In this document: positions 33,668 through 41,762 of the stretch, one piece after another
How positions within the stretch are numbered: position 1 is the first letter of the stretch
Layout: every line of letters begins with the position of its first letter
NCBI GenBank assembly: GCA_965220645.1
Contig: OZ244836.1
Location: 2,480,001-2,544,000 of the forward strand
DNA from: Aldehydirespirator sp965220645
GTDB lineage: Bacteria; Actinomycetota; Acidimicrobiia; Acidimicrobiales; Aldehydirespiratoraceae
Reading direction: 5' to 3'
DNA length: 64,000 bases
Position numbers and translations under genes: made by a program
The notes under the pieces: model-generated
Told to the model about the DNA's origin: nothing
Seen by the model: the letters and a program-made list of their open reading frames with translations, nothing else
Database searches by the model: none

Positions 33668-34896
33668 GGCCCGCGCCCTTCCTGCGGAGAGGCCGGTCGG
33701 CGGCGGCCTCGACCGCAGAACGTAGTCGGCCGGTCGCCCCGGCAGGAACAACCTGGGCCCTCATCGCGGGCGGTGGCACCGCGGGCCACGTGTTGCCGGG
33801 CATCAGCATCGGCGGGGAGATCGTCAGGCGGGGCGCCCCGCGCCGGGCCGTCCACTTCGTCGGCAGTGCACGCGGGGTCGAGACCCGGCTGGTCCCCTCC
33901 GCCGGGTTCACGCTCACCGCGCTTCCCGGGAGGGGCCTGCAACGCAGGGCAACCCTCTCGAGCTTGGCCGCGAATGTGATGGCAGCCATCGAACTCGGCC
34001 GAGCCTTTGTCCAGGCGCTATTCGTGCTCAGGCGCCGCAAGCCGGCCGTCGTGGTGGGGCTGGGGGGCTACGCCTCGGCCGCCTGTGGAGTGGCCGCGGC
34101 CCTATTGCGCGTGCCTCTCGTGATCACGGAGCAGAACGCAGTTCCCGGCCTGGCCAACCGCCTTCTGAGCCGGCTCGCAGCCGGTGCGGCCACTGCCTTC
34201 GAGGCCACCGAACTGCCCCGTGCCACCTGGACGGGCAATCCCGTACGGACTGAGGTTCTGGAAGTGGACCGTTCCGCGGGGCGGCCCGCGGCCCGGGCCG
34301 CCTTGGGAGTCAACGAGGGGCGTCGGCTGGTGGCGGTGTTCGGAGGCTCGCTCGGCGCCCGCACCATCAACGATGCGGTGGCTGGAGCCTTGGACGTCTG
34401 GCAGGATCGACGCGATCTCCACATCCGCCACATGGCGGGACACCGCGACTACGAGGAGCTGGCGCGCCGCGTGTCTGCCGATTCCGAGCGCGCTCTCCAC
34501 TACGACCTAGTCGCATACGACGACGACATGGCAACCGTGTATGCCGCGGCTGATCTGGTGGTGAGCCGGGCGGGCGCCACCACCGTGGCCGAACTGGCCG
34601 CAGCGGGCGTGCCGGCGGTGCTGGTACCGCTGCCGGGCGCGCCCGGCGACCACCAGACCGCAAACGCCCGAGGACTCCAGGCCGCAGGCGGTGCCGTGCT
34701 GATCAACGACAGGGAATTCGACGCGGCCCGGCTGATGGTCGAAGTGGACGCCCTGCTGGAGGACTCCGACCGGCTCGAGTCCATGGCCGACGCAGCCCGG
34801 TCGCTGGCCCGACCCGACGCGGCGGGGGCCGTGGTGGACCTGCTGGAGAGCCGGGCACGATTTCGGAGGCCTGGCGACCTGGAGGCCGCAGGATGA
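33664..34896 (+). CDS. murG: UDP-GlcNAc:lipid I N-acetylglucosaminyltransferase
   Basis: MurG converts lipid I to lipid II at the inner face of the membrane. The 410-residue GT-B enzyme has the N-terminal IAGGGTAGHVLPGISI loop (about residue 36), the GGYASAACGVAAALLRVPLVITEQNAVPGLANR block, FGGSLGARTINDAV in the C-terminal domain, and SRAGATTVAELAAAGVPAVLVPLPGAPGDHQTANA with the UDP-GlcNAc-binding Glu. About 35 extra N-terminal residues, Arg/Pro-rich, precede the fold; an internal start is possible but the GTGA overlap with ftsW favours 33664. Confidence 0.95.
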   Translation: MRPAPFLRRGRSAAASTAERSRPVAPAGTTWALIAGGGTAGHVLPGISIGGEIVRRGAPRRAVHFVGSARGVETRLVPSAGFTLTALPGRGLQRRATLSSLAANVMAAIELGRAFVQALFVLRRRKPAVVVGLGGYASAACGVAAALLRVPLVITEQNAVPGLANRLLSRLAAGAATAFEATELPRATWTGNPVRTEVLEVDRSAGRPAARAALGVNEGRRLVAVFGGSLGARTINDAVAGALDVWQDRRDLHIRHMAGHRDYEELARRVSADSERALHYDLVAYDDDMATVYAAADLVVSRAGATTVAELAAAGVPAVLVPLPGAPGDHQTANARGLQAAGGAVLINDREFDAARLMVEVDALLEDSDRLESMADAARSLARPDAAGAVVDLLESRARFRRPGDLEAAG

Positions 34897-36287
34897 ACCC
34901 GGTGGACCTCTCCACACCCACCGCCGTCCATGTGATCGGTGCCGGTGGTGCTGGGATGTCCGCCATCGCGTCGGTGCTGCGGTCCATGGGACACCAGGTG
35001 ACGGGCTCGGACCTACGCGATGGTCCGGTGGTAGCCAGACTCCGCGCTGAGGGAGTGCCGGTCGCCATCGGACACGATCCGGCCAACCTCGGCAACGCCG
35101 CCCTCGTCACCATCTCGTCGGCCATCCGCGACAGCAATCCCGAGATCCGCGCGGCGCGGGCGAATGGCGTACCGGTGGTGCGGCGCAGCGAGATCCTGCC
35201 CGCCATCGCGTCGAACCGCAGGACCATCGCAGTGGCGGGCACTCACGGCAAGACCACGACCAGTTCCATGCTGGCCCTTGTGCTGGTGGAGGCCGGCCTC
35301 AAGCCCTCATTCATCATCGGCGGCGATGTCAACGAGATCGGCACCGGCGCAATGTGGGACACCGGCGAGTGGTTCGTGGTGGAGGCGGACGAGAACGATC
35401 ACACCTTCCTGTCCCTCGACCCCGAGGTGGCCGTGGTGACCAGCGTCGAGTCTGACCACCTCGAGAACTACCAGGGCGCGCCGGCGGCCCTGGCCGCGGC
35501 CTTCGAAGAGTTCCTGGCTCCGGCCCGCCACCGGATCGTGTGCTCCGATGATCAGGGCGCAGCCCGGCTCGGCGCTGCTGTCGGCGCCACCACCTACGGC
35601 ACACACCCTGACGCCGACTTCCGCATGGTGAACGTCTCACTGAAGATGCCCTCCTCCGAGTTCGAGCTGTGGACCGGAGACACGAGACTCGGAGCTATCC
35701 GGCTGCCGACCCCCGGCCTGCACAACGCACTCAACGCAACCGCCGCGATCGTGGCCGCCCTGACGGCCGGAGCGTCCTTCGCCGACGCGGCCCGAGCACT
35801 GGCCCGCTTCGGAGGCGTGGCCCGGCGCTTCGAGTTCCGCGGCGATGTGGCCGGCATCACATTCGTCGACGACTATGCCCACTTGCCCAGCGAGGCCGCG
35901 GCCGCGCTCGCCGCAACTCGAACCGGTGACTGGAACAGGGTGGTCTGCGTGTTCCAGCCTCACCGATACAGCCGCGTCGCCTTTATCGGCTCAGACTTCG
36001 CCCATTCCTTTGTCGAGGCCGACCACCTCGTGCTGACCGGGATCTACCCGTCGGGCGAGGCACCCCGACCGGGGGTGACCTCCAAGATCGTCCTTGACGC
36101 GGTACTCGACGCGCATCCCTGGTCGTCGGTGACCTGGCTTCCACGGCTCGATGAGGTTGCCGACTGGCTGGAGGCCCGGCTGCGCCCCGGCGACCTGTGT
36201 CTCACGTTGGGAGCCGGCGACCTGACCTCGACACCCGACGTGGTGATCGAGCGCCTGGAGGCCCGGGACTCGGAGGTCGTAGGGTGA
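34893..36287 (+). CDS. murC: UDP-N-acetylmuramate-L-alanine ligase
   Basis: MurC adds the first amino acid, L-alanine, to UDP-MurNAc. The 464-residue protein begins with the nucleotide-binding VHVIGAGGAGMSAIASVLRSMGHQVTGSD, then VAGTHGKTTTSSMLALVL near residue 117, EADENDHTFLSLDPEVAVVTSVESDHLENY, and the C-terminal FVDDYAHLPSEAAAAL and VVCVFQPHRYSRVAFIG. The FQPHRY(S/T)R motif distinguishes MurC from the other Mur ligases. ATG start overlaps murG; stop overlaps murB (GTGA). Confidence 0.95.
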   Translation: MNPVDLSTPTAVHVIGAGGAGMSAIASVLRSMGHQVTGSDLRDGPVVARLRAEGVPVAIGHDPANLGNAALVTISSAIRDSNPEIRAARANGVPVVRRSEILPAIASNRRTIAVAGTHGKTTTSSMLALVLVEAGLKPSFIIGGDVNEIGTGAMWDTGEWFVVEADENDHTFLSLDPEVAVVTSVESDHLENYQGAPAALAAAFEEFLAPARHRIVCSDDQGAARLGAAVGATTYGTHPDADFRMVNVSLKMPSSEFELWTGDTRLGAIRLPTPGLHNALNATAAIVAALTAGASFADAARALARFGGVARRFEFRGDVAGITFVDDYAHLPSEAAAALAATRTGDWNRVVCVFQPHRYSRVAFIGSDFAHSFVEADHLVLTGIYPSGEAPRPGVTSKIVLDAVLDAHPWSSVTWLPRLDEVADWLEARLRPGDLCLTLGAGDLTSTPDVVIERLEARDSEVVG

Positions 36288-37246
36288 GCGCAGGTGTGCG
36301 CCATGTGCTGGCCGCCCTCGACCGGCGCCTGGCCTCCTCGCCACTGGGCCCGTCGGTGAGGAGGGACTACGGGCTGGCTTCGCACACCACCTACCGGGTC
36401 GGCGGACCCGCTCGACTCTTCGTCACCGTCACCGACCTCGCGGAGCTCGAGATGCTCGCCGCCATCGTCTCGGACTCCACCGGCAACGCCCCGCCCGTCC
36501 CGGTGCTGGTGGTGGGGCGGGGATCCAACCTGTTGGTGGCCGACCGCGGCTTCGACGGCCTGGCCGTCGCCCTCGGCTCCCGGCTGACACGGTTCGAGAT
36601 CGAAGGTCCGGCCATCAAGGCCTGGGGAGGCGCTCTGCTTCCCGTGGTCGCCCGCGCCTCGGTCGAGGCCGGGTTGACCGGTTTTGAGTGGGCGGTGGGG
36701 GTTCCCGGCACCGTAGGCGGAGCGGTCAGGATGAACGCCGGCGGTCACGGCTCGGACATGTCCGAGTCGCTCGTCGACGCCGTCGTCGTCGACCTTCACC
36801 GGGGCGACACCACCGTGGTGGTCGCGGCCGATCTGCATCTCGGATACCGGACCAGCAGCATCAGTCCCCACCAGGTCGTCGCATCAGTAAGGCTGAAGTT
36901 GAGGTTGGGGGATGTCGAGGCTTCCCGAGACGAACTGACCGAGATAGTGCATTGGCGCCGCACGAACCAACCGGGAGGACGCAATGCCGGGTCGGTGTTC
37001 ACCAATCCCGAGCACGCGGCGGCCGCCGGTGAACTCATCGAGTCCGTCGGTGCCAAAGGCCTGCGCATCGGCACCGCCGAGGTATCTCACAAGCACGCCA
37101 ACTTCATCCAGTCAGACGAGAGGGGACATGCCGCAGACATCGTCGAGGTGATGCGTGAGGTGCGCCGTCGCGTGAAGGACCGGTACGGCATCGAGCTGTC
37201 TGCGGAGACCCATCTCGTGGGCTTCGAGCCCTCGGAGTTGCCGTGA
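36284..37246 (+). CDS. murB: UDP-N-acetylenolpyruvoylglucosamine reductase
   Basis: MurB is the FAD enzyme that reduces UDP-GlcNAc-enolpyruvate to UDP-MurNAc. The 320-residue protein has HTTYRVGGPARLFV near residue 32, the FAD-binding VLVVGRGSNLLVADRGFDGLAV, and GVPGTVGGAVRMNAGGHG near residue 143. Then come GYRTSSI, GRNAGSVFTNPE with the catalytic Ser, and AEVSHKHANFI. The YRxS element marks a type I enzyme and a Glu near the C terminus (SAETHLVG) completes the active site. GTG start by overlap with murC; GTGA overlap with ftsQ. Confidence 0.95.
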   Translation: MSAGVRHVLAALDRRLASSPLGPSVRRDYGLASHTTYRVGGPARLFVTVTDLAELEMLAAIVSDSTGNAPPVPVLVVGRGSNLLVADRGFDGLAVALGSRLTRFEIEGPAIKAWGGALLPVVARASVEAGLTGFEWAVGVPGTVGGAVRMNAGGHGSDMSESLVDAVVVDLHRGDTTVVVAADLHLGYRTSSISPHQVVASVRLKLRLGDVEASRDELTEIVHWRRTNQPGGRNAGSVFTNPEHAAAAGELIESVGAKGLRIGTAEVSHKHANFIQSDERGHAADIVEVMREVRRRVKDRYGIELSAETHLVGFEPSELP

Positions 37247-38043
37247 GCGCCTCGACCGTGGCCGTTGACCCGCGCATGAGGGCGCGCCGCGTCGCGGTGC
37301 TGCGAGCCCAGGGACGCCGGCGCCTGCAGCTGCTCGCGGTGGTGTCGGGCATCGCTCTGGCCGCGGCAGCCGCCTGGGGCATCAGCCGCACGCCGCTGGT
37401 GGACGTGGACCGGGTCACCGTCACCGGCATAGACACCGCCAACCGCGCCGACATCCTTGCGAGCTCGAACGTGTCGGTCGGCATGCCGATGCTGTTCCTA
37501 GACGTCGACGAGGTGCAGAGCTCCGTCGCGTCTTTGCCGTGGGTCAGGTCGGCCCGGGTGTGGAGGGACTGGCCGTCCACCGTGCGCATTGCGGTAGACC
37601 CCCGCGTGCCGGCCGCAGTGGTTCCTGCCGCGGGAGGCCGGACGGCTCTGATCGACCGTTACGGGTACGCGATCGGCTGGGGCCCCGCACCGGCCGACTC
37701 GGACGCGCCACTACCCGCCCTTCCCCATGTGTCGGTGCCGTTCTCGGGACAGCTCGGCGACATCCACACGGCCGCCGATGGGCCGCTTGCCGTCGTCTCC
37801 GCCATGCCCGACGATCTCCGCGCCTGGGTGCAGACTGTCACCCTTGAGGCGGGCCACGACCGAATGGGCCTGGCGCTGGTAGGCGGCGCCACCGTCATGC
37901 TGGGTGAACCGGTTCTGATCGACGACAAGATGAGCGCGCTGCGAGCTGTGCTCGCGACCGCTGATCTGGAGTGCGTCACAACCATCGACGTGACCATGCC
38001 CGACATCGCCACCGTGACCCGCCATCATCCCTGTCAGCCCTAA
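37243..38043 (+). CDS. ftsQ: Cell division protein FtsQ
   Basis: This 266-residue bitopic membrane protein has a basic cytoplasmic tail (RMRARRVAVLRAQGRRRLQ), one transmembrane helix (LLAVVSGIALAAAAAWGI) and a POTRA domain starting VDVDRVTVTGIDTANRADIL. The next FtsQ-type elements are LFLDVDEVQSSVASLPWVRSARVWRDWPSTVRIAVD and AALIDRYGYAI-like RTALIDRYG. FtsQ recruits FtsL and the later division proteins. The domain layout and position before ftsZ are standard. It is the last of ten consecutive overlapping junctions starting at rsmH. About 85 bp separate it from ftsZ. Confidence 0.93.
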   Translation: MSASTVAVDPRMRARRVAVLRAQGRRRLQLLAVVSGIALAAAAAWGISRTPLVDVDRVTVTGIDTANRADILASSNVSVGMPMLFLDVDEVQSSVASLPWVRSARVWRDWPSTVRIAVDPRVPAAVVPAAGGRTALIDRYGYAIGWGPAPADSDAPLPALPHVSVPFSGQLGDIHTAADGPLAVVSAMPDDLRAWVQTVTLEAGHDRMGLALVGGATVMLGEPVLIDDKMSALRAVLATADLECVTTIDVTMPDIATVTRHHPCQP

Positions 38044-38086
38044 ACCGAGATACCCCCGGGTGGACCGTCATCGCGGTTGTCTCCCC

Positions 38087-38092
38087 TAAGAT
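38087..38092 (+). promoter_or_regulatory. Possible -10 box of an ftsZ promoter
   Basis: TAAGAT in the ftsQ-ftsZ gap would start transcription near 38099 and leave a 30-nt leader with GGGAGG (38112-38117) as ribosome-binding site. A matching -35 is not convincing. Confidence 0.3.
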
Positions 38093-38128
38093 GAAGTGAA
38101 GGTTCAAGACAGGGAGGTTGACGCAACA

Positions 38129-39253
38129 ATGGCCGACCCGCACAACTACCTCGCCGTCATAAGAGTGATAGGAGTCGGCGGCGGTGGCGTCAATGCCGTC
38201 AACCGCATGATCGATGCCGAACTCCGGGGCGTCGAGTTCATCGCGGCCAACACCGATGCACAGGCTCTGGCCATGAGCGACGCCGACGTCAGGATCGACC
38301 TGGGCAAGAACTTGACACGAGGCCTCGGAGCGGGAAGCAATCCCGAAGTCGGCAAGCAGGCGGCCGAAGAGCACATCGACGAGATCCGCGAGGCTCTCAA
38401 TGGATCGGACATGGTGTTCATCACCGTGGGCAAGGGTGGAGGAACCGGCACCGGCGCCGCGCCCGTGGTAGCCGAAGTGGCCAAGAGCTCCGGCGCGCTC
38501 ACGATCGGGGTGGTGACGCGGCCGTTCAGCTTCGAGGGGTCGCGGCGCTCGATGCAGGCCGAGGAGGGCATCCAACGCCTCAAGGAGAAGGTCGACACCC
38601 TGATCGTCATCCCCAACGACCGCCTGATCGCGATCGCCGACGAGAAGACCTCGATGCTCAATGCCTTCCGCATGGCCGACGAGGTCCTGATGCAGGGCGT
38701 GGGGGGGATAACCAACCTCATCACAACCCCCGGGCTCATCAACACGGACTTCGCCGATGTCCGGACCGTGCTGACCGAGGCGGGAAGCGCCCTGATGGGA
38801 ATGGGGACCTCAAGCGGCGAGGGGCGGGCCGTCGCCGCGGCACGCGCCGCCATCTCCAGCCCACTGCTCGAGTCCTCGATCGACCGGTCCCAGGGCGTGC
38901 TGCTCAACATCTCGGGTGCCTCGAACCTCGGTCTGATGGAGGTCAACGAAGCGGCCGAGGTAGTGCGATCCGTTGCTCACCAGGAAGCGAACATCATCTT
39001 TGGAACGGTGATCGACGACGCTCTCGGAGACGAGGTCAGGGTCACCGTGATAGCCGCGGGATTCGAGAGCGACCGGCAGAGCTACGGAGGCAGCGCCGCC
39101 CAGCGCCGACCCCGGCGAGAAGACCGCTCCGGAGCGCGAGCTGCTTCCGGGGATGGGATGCAGATCGCCGATGTCTTCGCGACCAGCGACTCGCACGCTC
39201 CGGTCGGCGTCGACCTCAACGACGAGTTCGATGTCCCCGACTTCCTGAAGTGA
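38129..39253 (+). CDS. ftsZ: Cell division protein FtsZ
   Basis: FtsZ is the tubulin-like GTPase that forms the Z ring. The 374-residue protein has IRVIGVGGGGVNAVNRMI, VEFIAANTDAQAL, the tubulin signature GGGTGTG at residues 103-109, and the T7 loop GLINTDFADVRTVL with the catalytic Asp residues. A short variable linker and the conserved C-terminal peptide DLNDEFDVPDFLK, the docking tail for partners such as SepF, complete it. The ATG at 38129 is preferred over an in-frame GTG at 38096 because it follows GGGAGG and gives the standard start. There is no ftsA; sepF lies four genes downstream. Confidence 0.97.
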   Translation: MADPHNYLAVIRVIGVGGGGVNAVNRMIDAELRGVEFIAANTDAQALAMSDADVRIDLGKNLTRGLGAGSNPEVGKQAAEEHIDEIREALNGSDMVFITVGKGGGTGTGAAPVVAEVAKSSGALTIGVVTRPFSFEGSRRSMQAEEGIQRLKEKVDTLIVIPNDRLIAIADEKTSMLNAFRMADEVLMQGVGGITNLITTPGLINTDFADVRTVLTEAGSALMGMGTSSGEGRAVAAARAAISSPLLESSIDRSQGVLLNISGASNLGLMEVNEAAEVVRSVAHQEANIIFGTVIDDALGDEVRVTVIAAGFESDRQSYGGSAAQRRPRREDRSGARAASGDGMQIADVFATSDSHAPVGVDLNDEFDVPDFLK

Positions 39254-39308
39254 GTTCGACGCCAGCCAGAAGCCACAAGCGGTAGCGGCCTTCTCGAGCG
39301 GGGGTCGA

Positions 39309-39350
39309 ATGATCGAGCGGCTGGTCTGTGATCGAACGGGAGTCGAATGA
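39309..39350 (+). CDS. Leader ORF 1 of pgeF (13 codons)
   Basis: ATG 39309 to TGA 39348-39350 encodes MIERLVCDRTGVE. Its first six codons copy the start of PgeF. The stop overlaps the start of leader ORF 2 (ATGA). A G-rich stretch (GGGGG) precedes it at ribosome-binding distance. Whether it is translated is not known. Confidence 0.4.
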   Translation: MIERLVCDRTGVE

Positions 39351-39388
39351 TCGAGCGGCTGGTCTGTGATCGAACGGGAGTCGCGTGA
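39347..39388 (+). CDS. Leader ORF 2 of pgeF (13 codons)
   Basis: ATG 39347 to TGA 39386-39388 encodes MIERLVCDRTGVA. It has GGGAG upstream at the usual distance, overlaps leader ORF 1 by ATGA and overlaps the pgeF start by GTGA, so translation could pass along the chain into pgeF. Confidence 0.4.
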   Translation: MIERLVCDRTGVA

Positions 39389-40104
39389 TCGAGCGGCTGG
39401 TTCCGGCGGGTGAGGGCTGGGTCGCCAGGATCCGCTGCTCTGTGAGATCCGACGGTGACTTTCGCTGCGTCAACGCCGGGAACTTCAGCCCCGACCCCAA
39501 CACCCGCCTCGAGCGCAGGCGCCAAGCTCTGATGGACGGGCCATGGACATGGCTCAAGCAGGTCCACGGCGCCGAGGTCGTGGTGGTGACCGAGCCGGGC
39601 GGTGCCGCCGGATCCGTGGCCGACGGCGCGGTGACCGCCGTGCCTGCGGCTGTCCTCGCGCTGCACACGGCCGACTGCGCTCCGGTCGTCGTGGTGGGCA
39701 ACGGCGCGGTGGGGGTGGCCCACACCGGCTGGCGGGGCATCGTGGCCGGTGTCCTCGGCCGCGTCGTTCAGACCATGCGCAGCCTGCCGGCTTGTTCGGG
39801 CGAATCCAGTCTCCGGGCGGTGGTGGGCCCGGTCATCAGGCCTTCGGCCTACGAATTCGGCCCGACCGAACTCGCCGCGGTTGCCGACGCGGCCCGCCGT
39901 GACGTCAGCGGCGTCACCTCCTGGGGTGCGCCCGCCCTCGATCTCGTCGCTGCGGTGAGGGGTGCGCTGAGCACGGCGGGCGTCGGCCACGTCGAGGACC
40001 TGGGATTCGACACCGCCCACGATGGCTTCTTCTCCCACCGGGTCCGCGGCGAACTCGCCCGGCAAGCGACGACCGTCCGATTGGAACGGTTGGAAGGCCC
40101 ATGA
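39385..40104 (+). CDS. pgeF: Peptidoglycan editing factor / purine nucleoside phosphorylase (YfiH/YlmD family)
   Basis: This 239-residue protein belongs to the YfiH (multicopper polyphenol oxidoreductase-like) family. The diagnostic segments are LKQVHGAEVVVV, ALHTADCAPVVVVG near residue 92, VGVAHTGWRGIVAGVLGRVV, and VVGPVIRPSAYEFG. The metal-binding His and Cys residues of the HTADC and AHTGWRG motifs are intact. In E. coli the homologue prevents misincorporation of L-serine into muropeptides, and other members act on nucleosides. It is the standard neighbour downstream of ftsZ in actinobacteria. The GTG start is preceded by GGGAG. Its stop overlaps yggS. Confidence 0.88.
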   Translation: MIERLVPAGEGWVARIRCSVRSDGDFRCVNAGNFSPDPNTRLERRRQALMDGPWTWLKQVHGAEVVVVTEPGGAAGSVADGAVTAVPAAVLALHTADCAPVVVVGNGAVGVAHTGWRGIVAGVLGRVVQTMRSLPACSGESSLRAVVGPVIRPSAYEFGPTELAAVADAARRDVSGVTSWGAPALDLVAAVRGALSTAGVGHVEDLGFDTAHDGFFSHRVRGELARQATTVRLERLEGP

Positions 40105-40808
40105 GCGCGCCAGCGGAGATCTCGTCCGTGATCAGCGCACGCTACGAGGCCGTGAGAAGCCGGATGGCGCGTGCGGGTGCCCACGACGTCACCGTGATCG
40201 CGGTGACCAAGGCCCTCGGCTCATGGGCCATCGATGCCGCAGTCGCCTGCGGGATCGGCCACATCGGAGAGAACTACGCCCAGGAGTGCGTGGCCAAGCT
40301 GGCCGATGTGACCGCGGTGCCCAGGCCCCGTGTCCACTTCGTCGGGCGGGTTCAACGCAACAAGGTCAAGATGCTGGCCGGTTGCGTCGACGTGTGGCAG
40401 ACGGTCGACCGAGCAGAGGTGGCCCGCGAGATCGGCCGCCGCGCCCCGGGGGCGGAAGTGATGATCCAGGTCAACATCTCCGGCGAGGAGGGCAAGGGGG
40501 GCTGCCCGGGCACTGAGACAGAGCGGCTGGCCTCCGTAGTCGCTGACGCTGGGCTGAACCTGGTGGGCCTGATGGGCATCGGCCCGCTCGGGCCGCCCGA
40601 AGACGCTCGGAGTAGCTTCAGGGCTCTGCGACAGATGGCCGACTCCCTGGGTCTGGTGCACTGCTCGATGGGGATGACTGACGATCTTGAGGTCGCTGTG
40701 GGCGAGGGCGCGACCATGGTGCGAATCGGCAGGAGCCTCTTCGGCGAACGTCCCCGCCGTGGAGTGCTGAGCGTGCCACAATGGCACGCACGAACGGTGG
40801 GTCGATGA
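40101..40808 (+). CDS. PLP homeostasis protein (YggS/YBL036C family)
   Basis: This 235-residue protein is a PLP-binding, alanine-racemase-like barrel without the racemase second domain. The likely Schiff-base Lys is Lys37 in VTVIAVTKALG. Further family marks are GIGHIGENYAQECVAKL, VHFVGRVQRNKVKML, VMIQVNISGEEGKGGCPG, LMGIGPLG and MGMTDDLEVAVGEGATMVRIGRSLFGER, the last binding the phosphate. Members maintain cofactor balance and are usually found, as here, between pgeF and sepF. The ATG overlaps the pgeF stop by ATGA. Confidence 0.92.
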   Translation: MSAPAEISSVISARYEAVRSRMARAGAHDVTVIAVTKALGSWAIDAAVACGIGHIGENYAQECVAKLADVTAVPRPRVHFVGRVQRNKVKMLAGCVDVWQTVDRAEVAREIGRRAPGAEVMIQVNISGEEGKGGCPGTETERLASVVADAGLNLVGLMGIGPLGPPEDARSSFRALRQMADSLGLVHCSMGMTDDLEVAVGEGATMVRIGRSLFGERPRRGVLSVPQWHARTVGR

Positions 40809-40822
40809 CGGGCGTGACGCGC

Positions 40823-40840
40823 TACAGTCTGCTCAAGGAG
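40823..40840 (+). promoter_or_regulatory. Possible sepF promoter -10 and ribosome-binding site
   Basis: TACAGT (40823-40828) lies shortly before AAGGAG (40835-40840) and the sepF ATG at 40852. The AAGGAG site is good; the -10 lacks a clear -35. Confidence 0.35.
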
Positions 40841-40851
40841 CGACGATTTCG

Positions 40852-41403
40852 ATGCTGAAGAAGGCGATGATCTACCTCGGGCTCGGTCCCGATGAGCACT
40901 ACGAAAGCTACGAGGACCCGATCCGCCCGTCCCAATCCCCGACCGCCGCGCCGGGCCGCTATGCGGCCGGAGCCGAGACAACCCCCGGGCCAGGAGTGTC
41001 GGTCGCATCGGGTCCGGCCCCGGACAGCGCCGTGATGGGCCGGACAGTGAGACCGATCAACCTCGCATCGGCCGAAGACGGAACACCGATGGACGAATTT
41101 GAGACCGGGGGTGCGGTTCGGGTCGTGCATTCGATGCCCTCCAAGGCGATGAAGCCTCACGCCGTCTCTCCCGACGCGTTCAACGACGCTCAGGAGATCG
41201 GGGATCGGTTCAAGTCGGGCCAACCCGTGATCGTGAATCTGCAGACGGTCGACCGGGACCTGAGACGTCGCCTGGTGGACTTCTCCAGCGGCCTCTGTTA
41301 CGCCATGGGCGGCAAGATGGACCGTGTAGCCGATCAGGTATACCTGCTTACCCCGGCCGAGGTGGAGGTGTCGCGAGGTACCGCCCGCCGCAAGCGCGGC
41401 TGA
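40852..41403 (+). CDS. sepF: Cell division protein SepF
   Basis: SepF is the membrane anchor and bundler of FtsZ and takes the place of FtsA in actinobacteria. The 183-residue protein starts with an amphipathic stretch (LKKAMIYLGLG) expected to bind membrane, has a Pro/Ala-rich linker to about residue 95, and a C-terminal SepF core. The core shows VIVNLQTVDRDLRRRLVDFSSGLCYAMGGKMDRVADQVYLLTP, the signature of the dimerising FtsZ-binding domain. AAGGAG 11 nt upstream supports the ATG. It is followed by yggT and divIVA as in most actinobacteria. Confidence 0.94.
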   Translation: MLKKAMIYLGLGPDEHYESYEDPIRPSQSPTAAPGRYAAGAETTPGPGVSVASGPAPDSAVMGRTVRPINLASAEDGTPMDEFETGGAVRVVHSMPSKAMKPHAVSPDAFNDAQEIGDRFKSGQPVIVNLQTVDRDLRRRLVDFSSGLCYAMGGKMDRVADQVYLLTPAEVEVSRGTARRKRG

Positions 41404-41432
41404 CCAGATCCTAGAGTCCGGCGGATAGGCCC

Positions 41433-41702
41433 ATGCTCTGGATTCTCTGCCTGCTGCTGCAGCTCTATGTGTTCGCGATCTTCGGTCGCGTGCTGCTGAG
41501 TTGGTTCCCGCTCAACCCTCAAGGAGCGATGGCCACCGTTGCGGGATTCCTCTTCATGGTGACCGACCCGGTCATGAGGCCAGTGCGCCGCTTGCTGCCC
41601 GCGGCACGGTTCGGGGGGATGGCGCTCGACTTCTCGCCGGTGATCGTGATCTTCGGGATCTTCTTCCTTCAGAGGATGCTCGGGGCGTTGGGAATCTGCT
41701 AG
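41433..41702 (+). CDS. YggT family membrane protein
   Basis: This 89-residue protein has two membrane helices: ILCLLLQLYVFAIFGRVLLSWF at the N terminus and FSPVIVIFGIFFLQRML at the C terminus. Between them lies the conserved cytoplasmic segment TDPVMRPVRRLLPAARFGGMALD, which is the YggT signature (DP...P.R...P..GG.D.SP). YggT/YlmG proteins are encoded beside sepF in many bacteria and are linked to division or membrane organisation, but no molecular function is known. The gap to sepF is 29 bp. Confidence 0.93.
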   Translation: MLWILCLLLQLYVFAIFGRVLLSWFPLNPQGAMATVAGFLFMVTDPVMRPVRRLLPAARFGGMALDFSPVIVIFGIFFLQRMLGALGIC

Positions 41703-41749
41703 GAGCCGCCCGCCCCTTCGGCATCCACCAACCGAGATGGTGTCCGTGG

Positions 41750-41755
41750 CATTAT
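41750..41755 (+). promoter_or_regulatory. Candidate -10 box of divIVA (leaderless)
   Basis: CATTAT, a 4-of-6 match to TATAAT, lies 7 nt before the divIVA ATG; no ribosome-binding site is visible. Confidence 0.5.
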
Positions 41756-41762
41756 CGCCCGC

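Larger units (their letters stand above)
39304..39403 (+). repeat. 38-bp tandem repeat (2.6 copies) duplicating the pgeF translation start
   Basis: Units start at 39304, 39342 and 39380. Each complete unit holds a start codon followed by ATCGAGCGGCTGGT (IERLV) and, near its end, a GGGAG ribosome-binding sequence for the next unit. The third, partial unit is the real start of pgeF. The first two are 38-bp copies placed in front of it, and the 38-bp period shifts the frame between copies. Confidence 0.95.
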
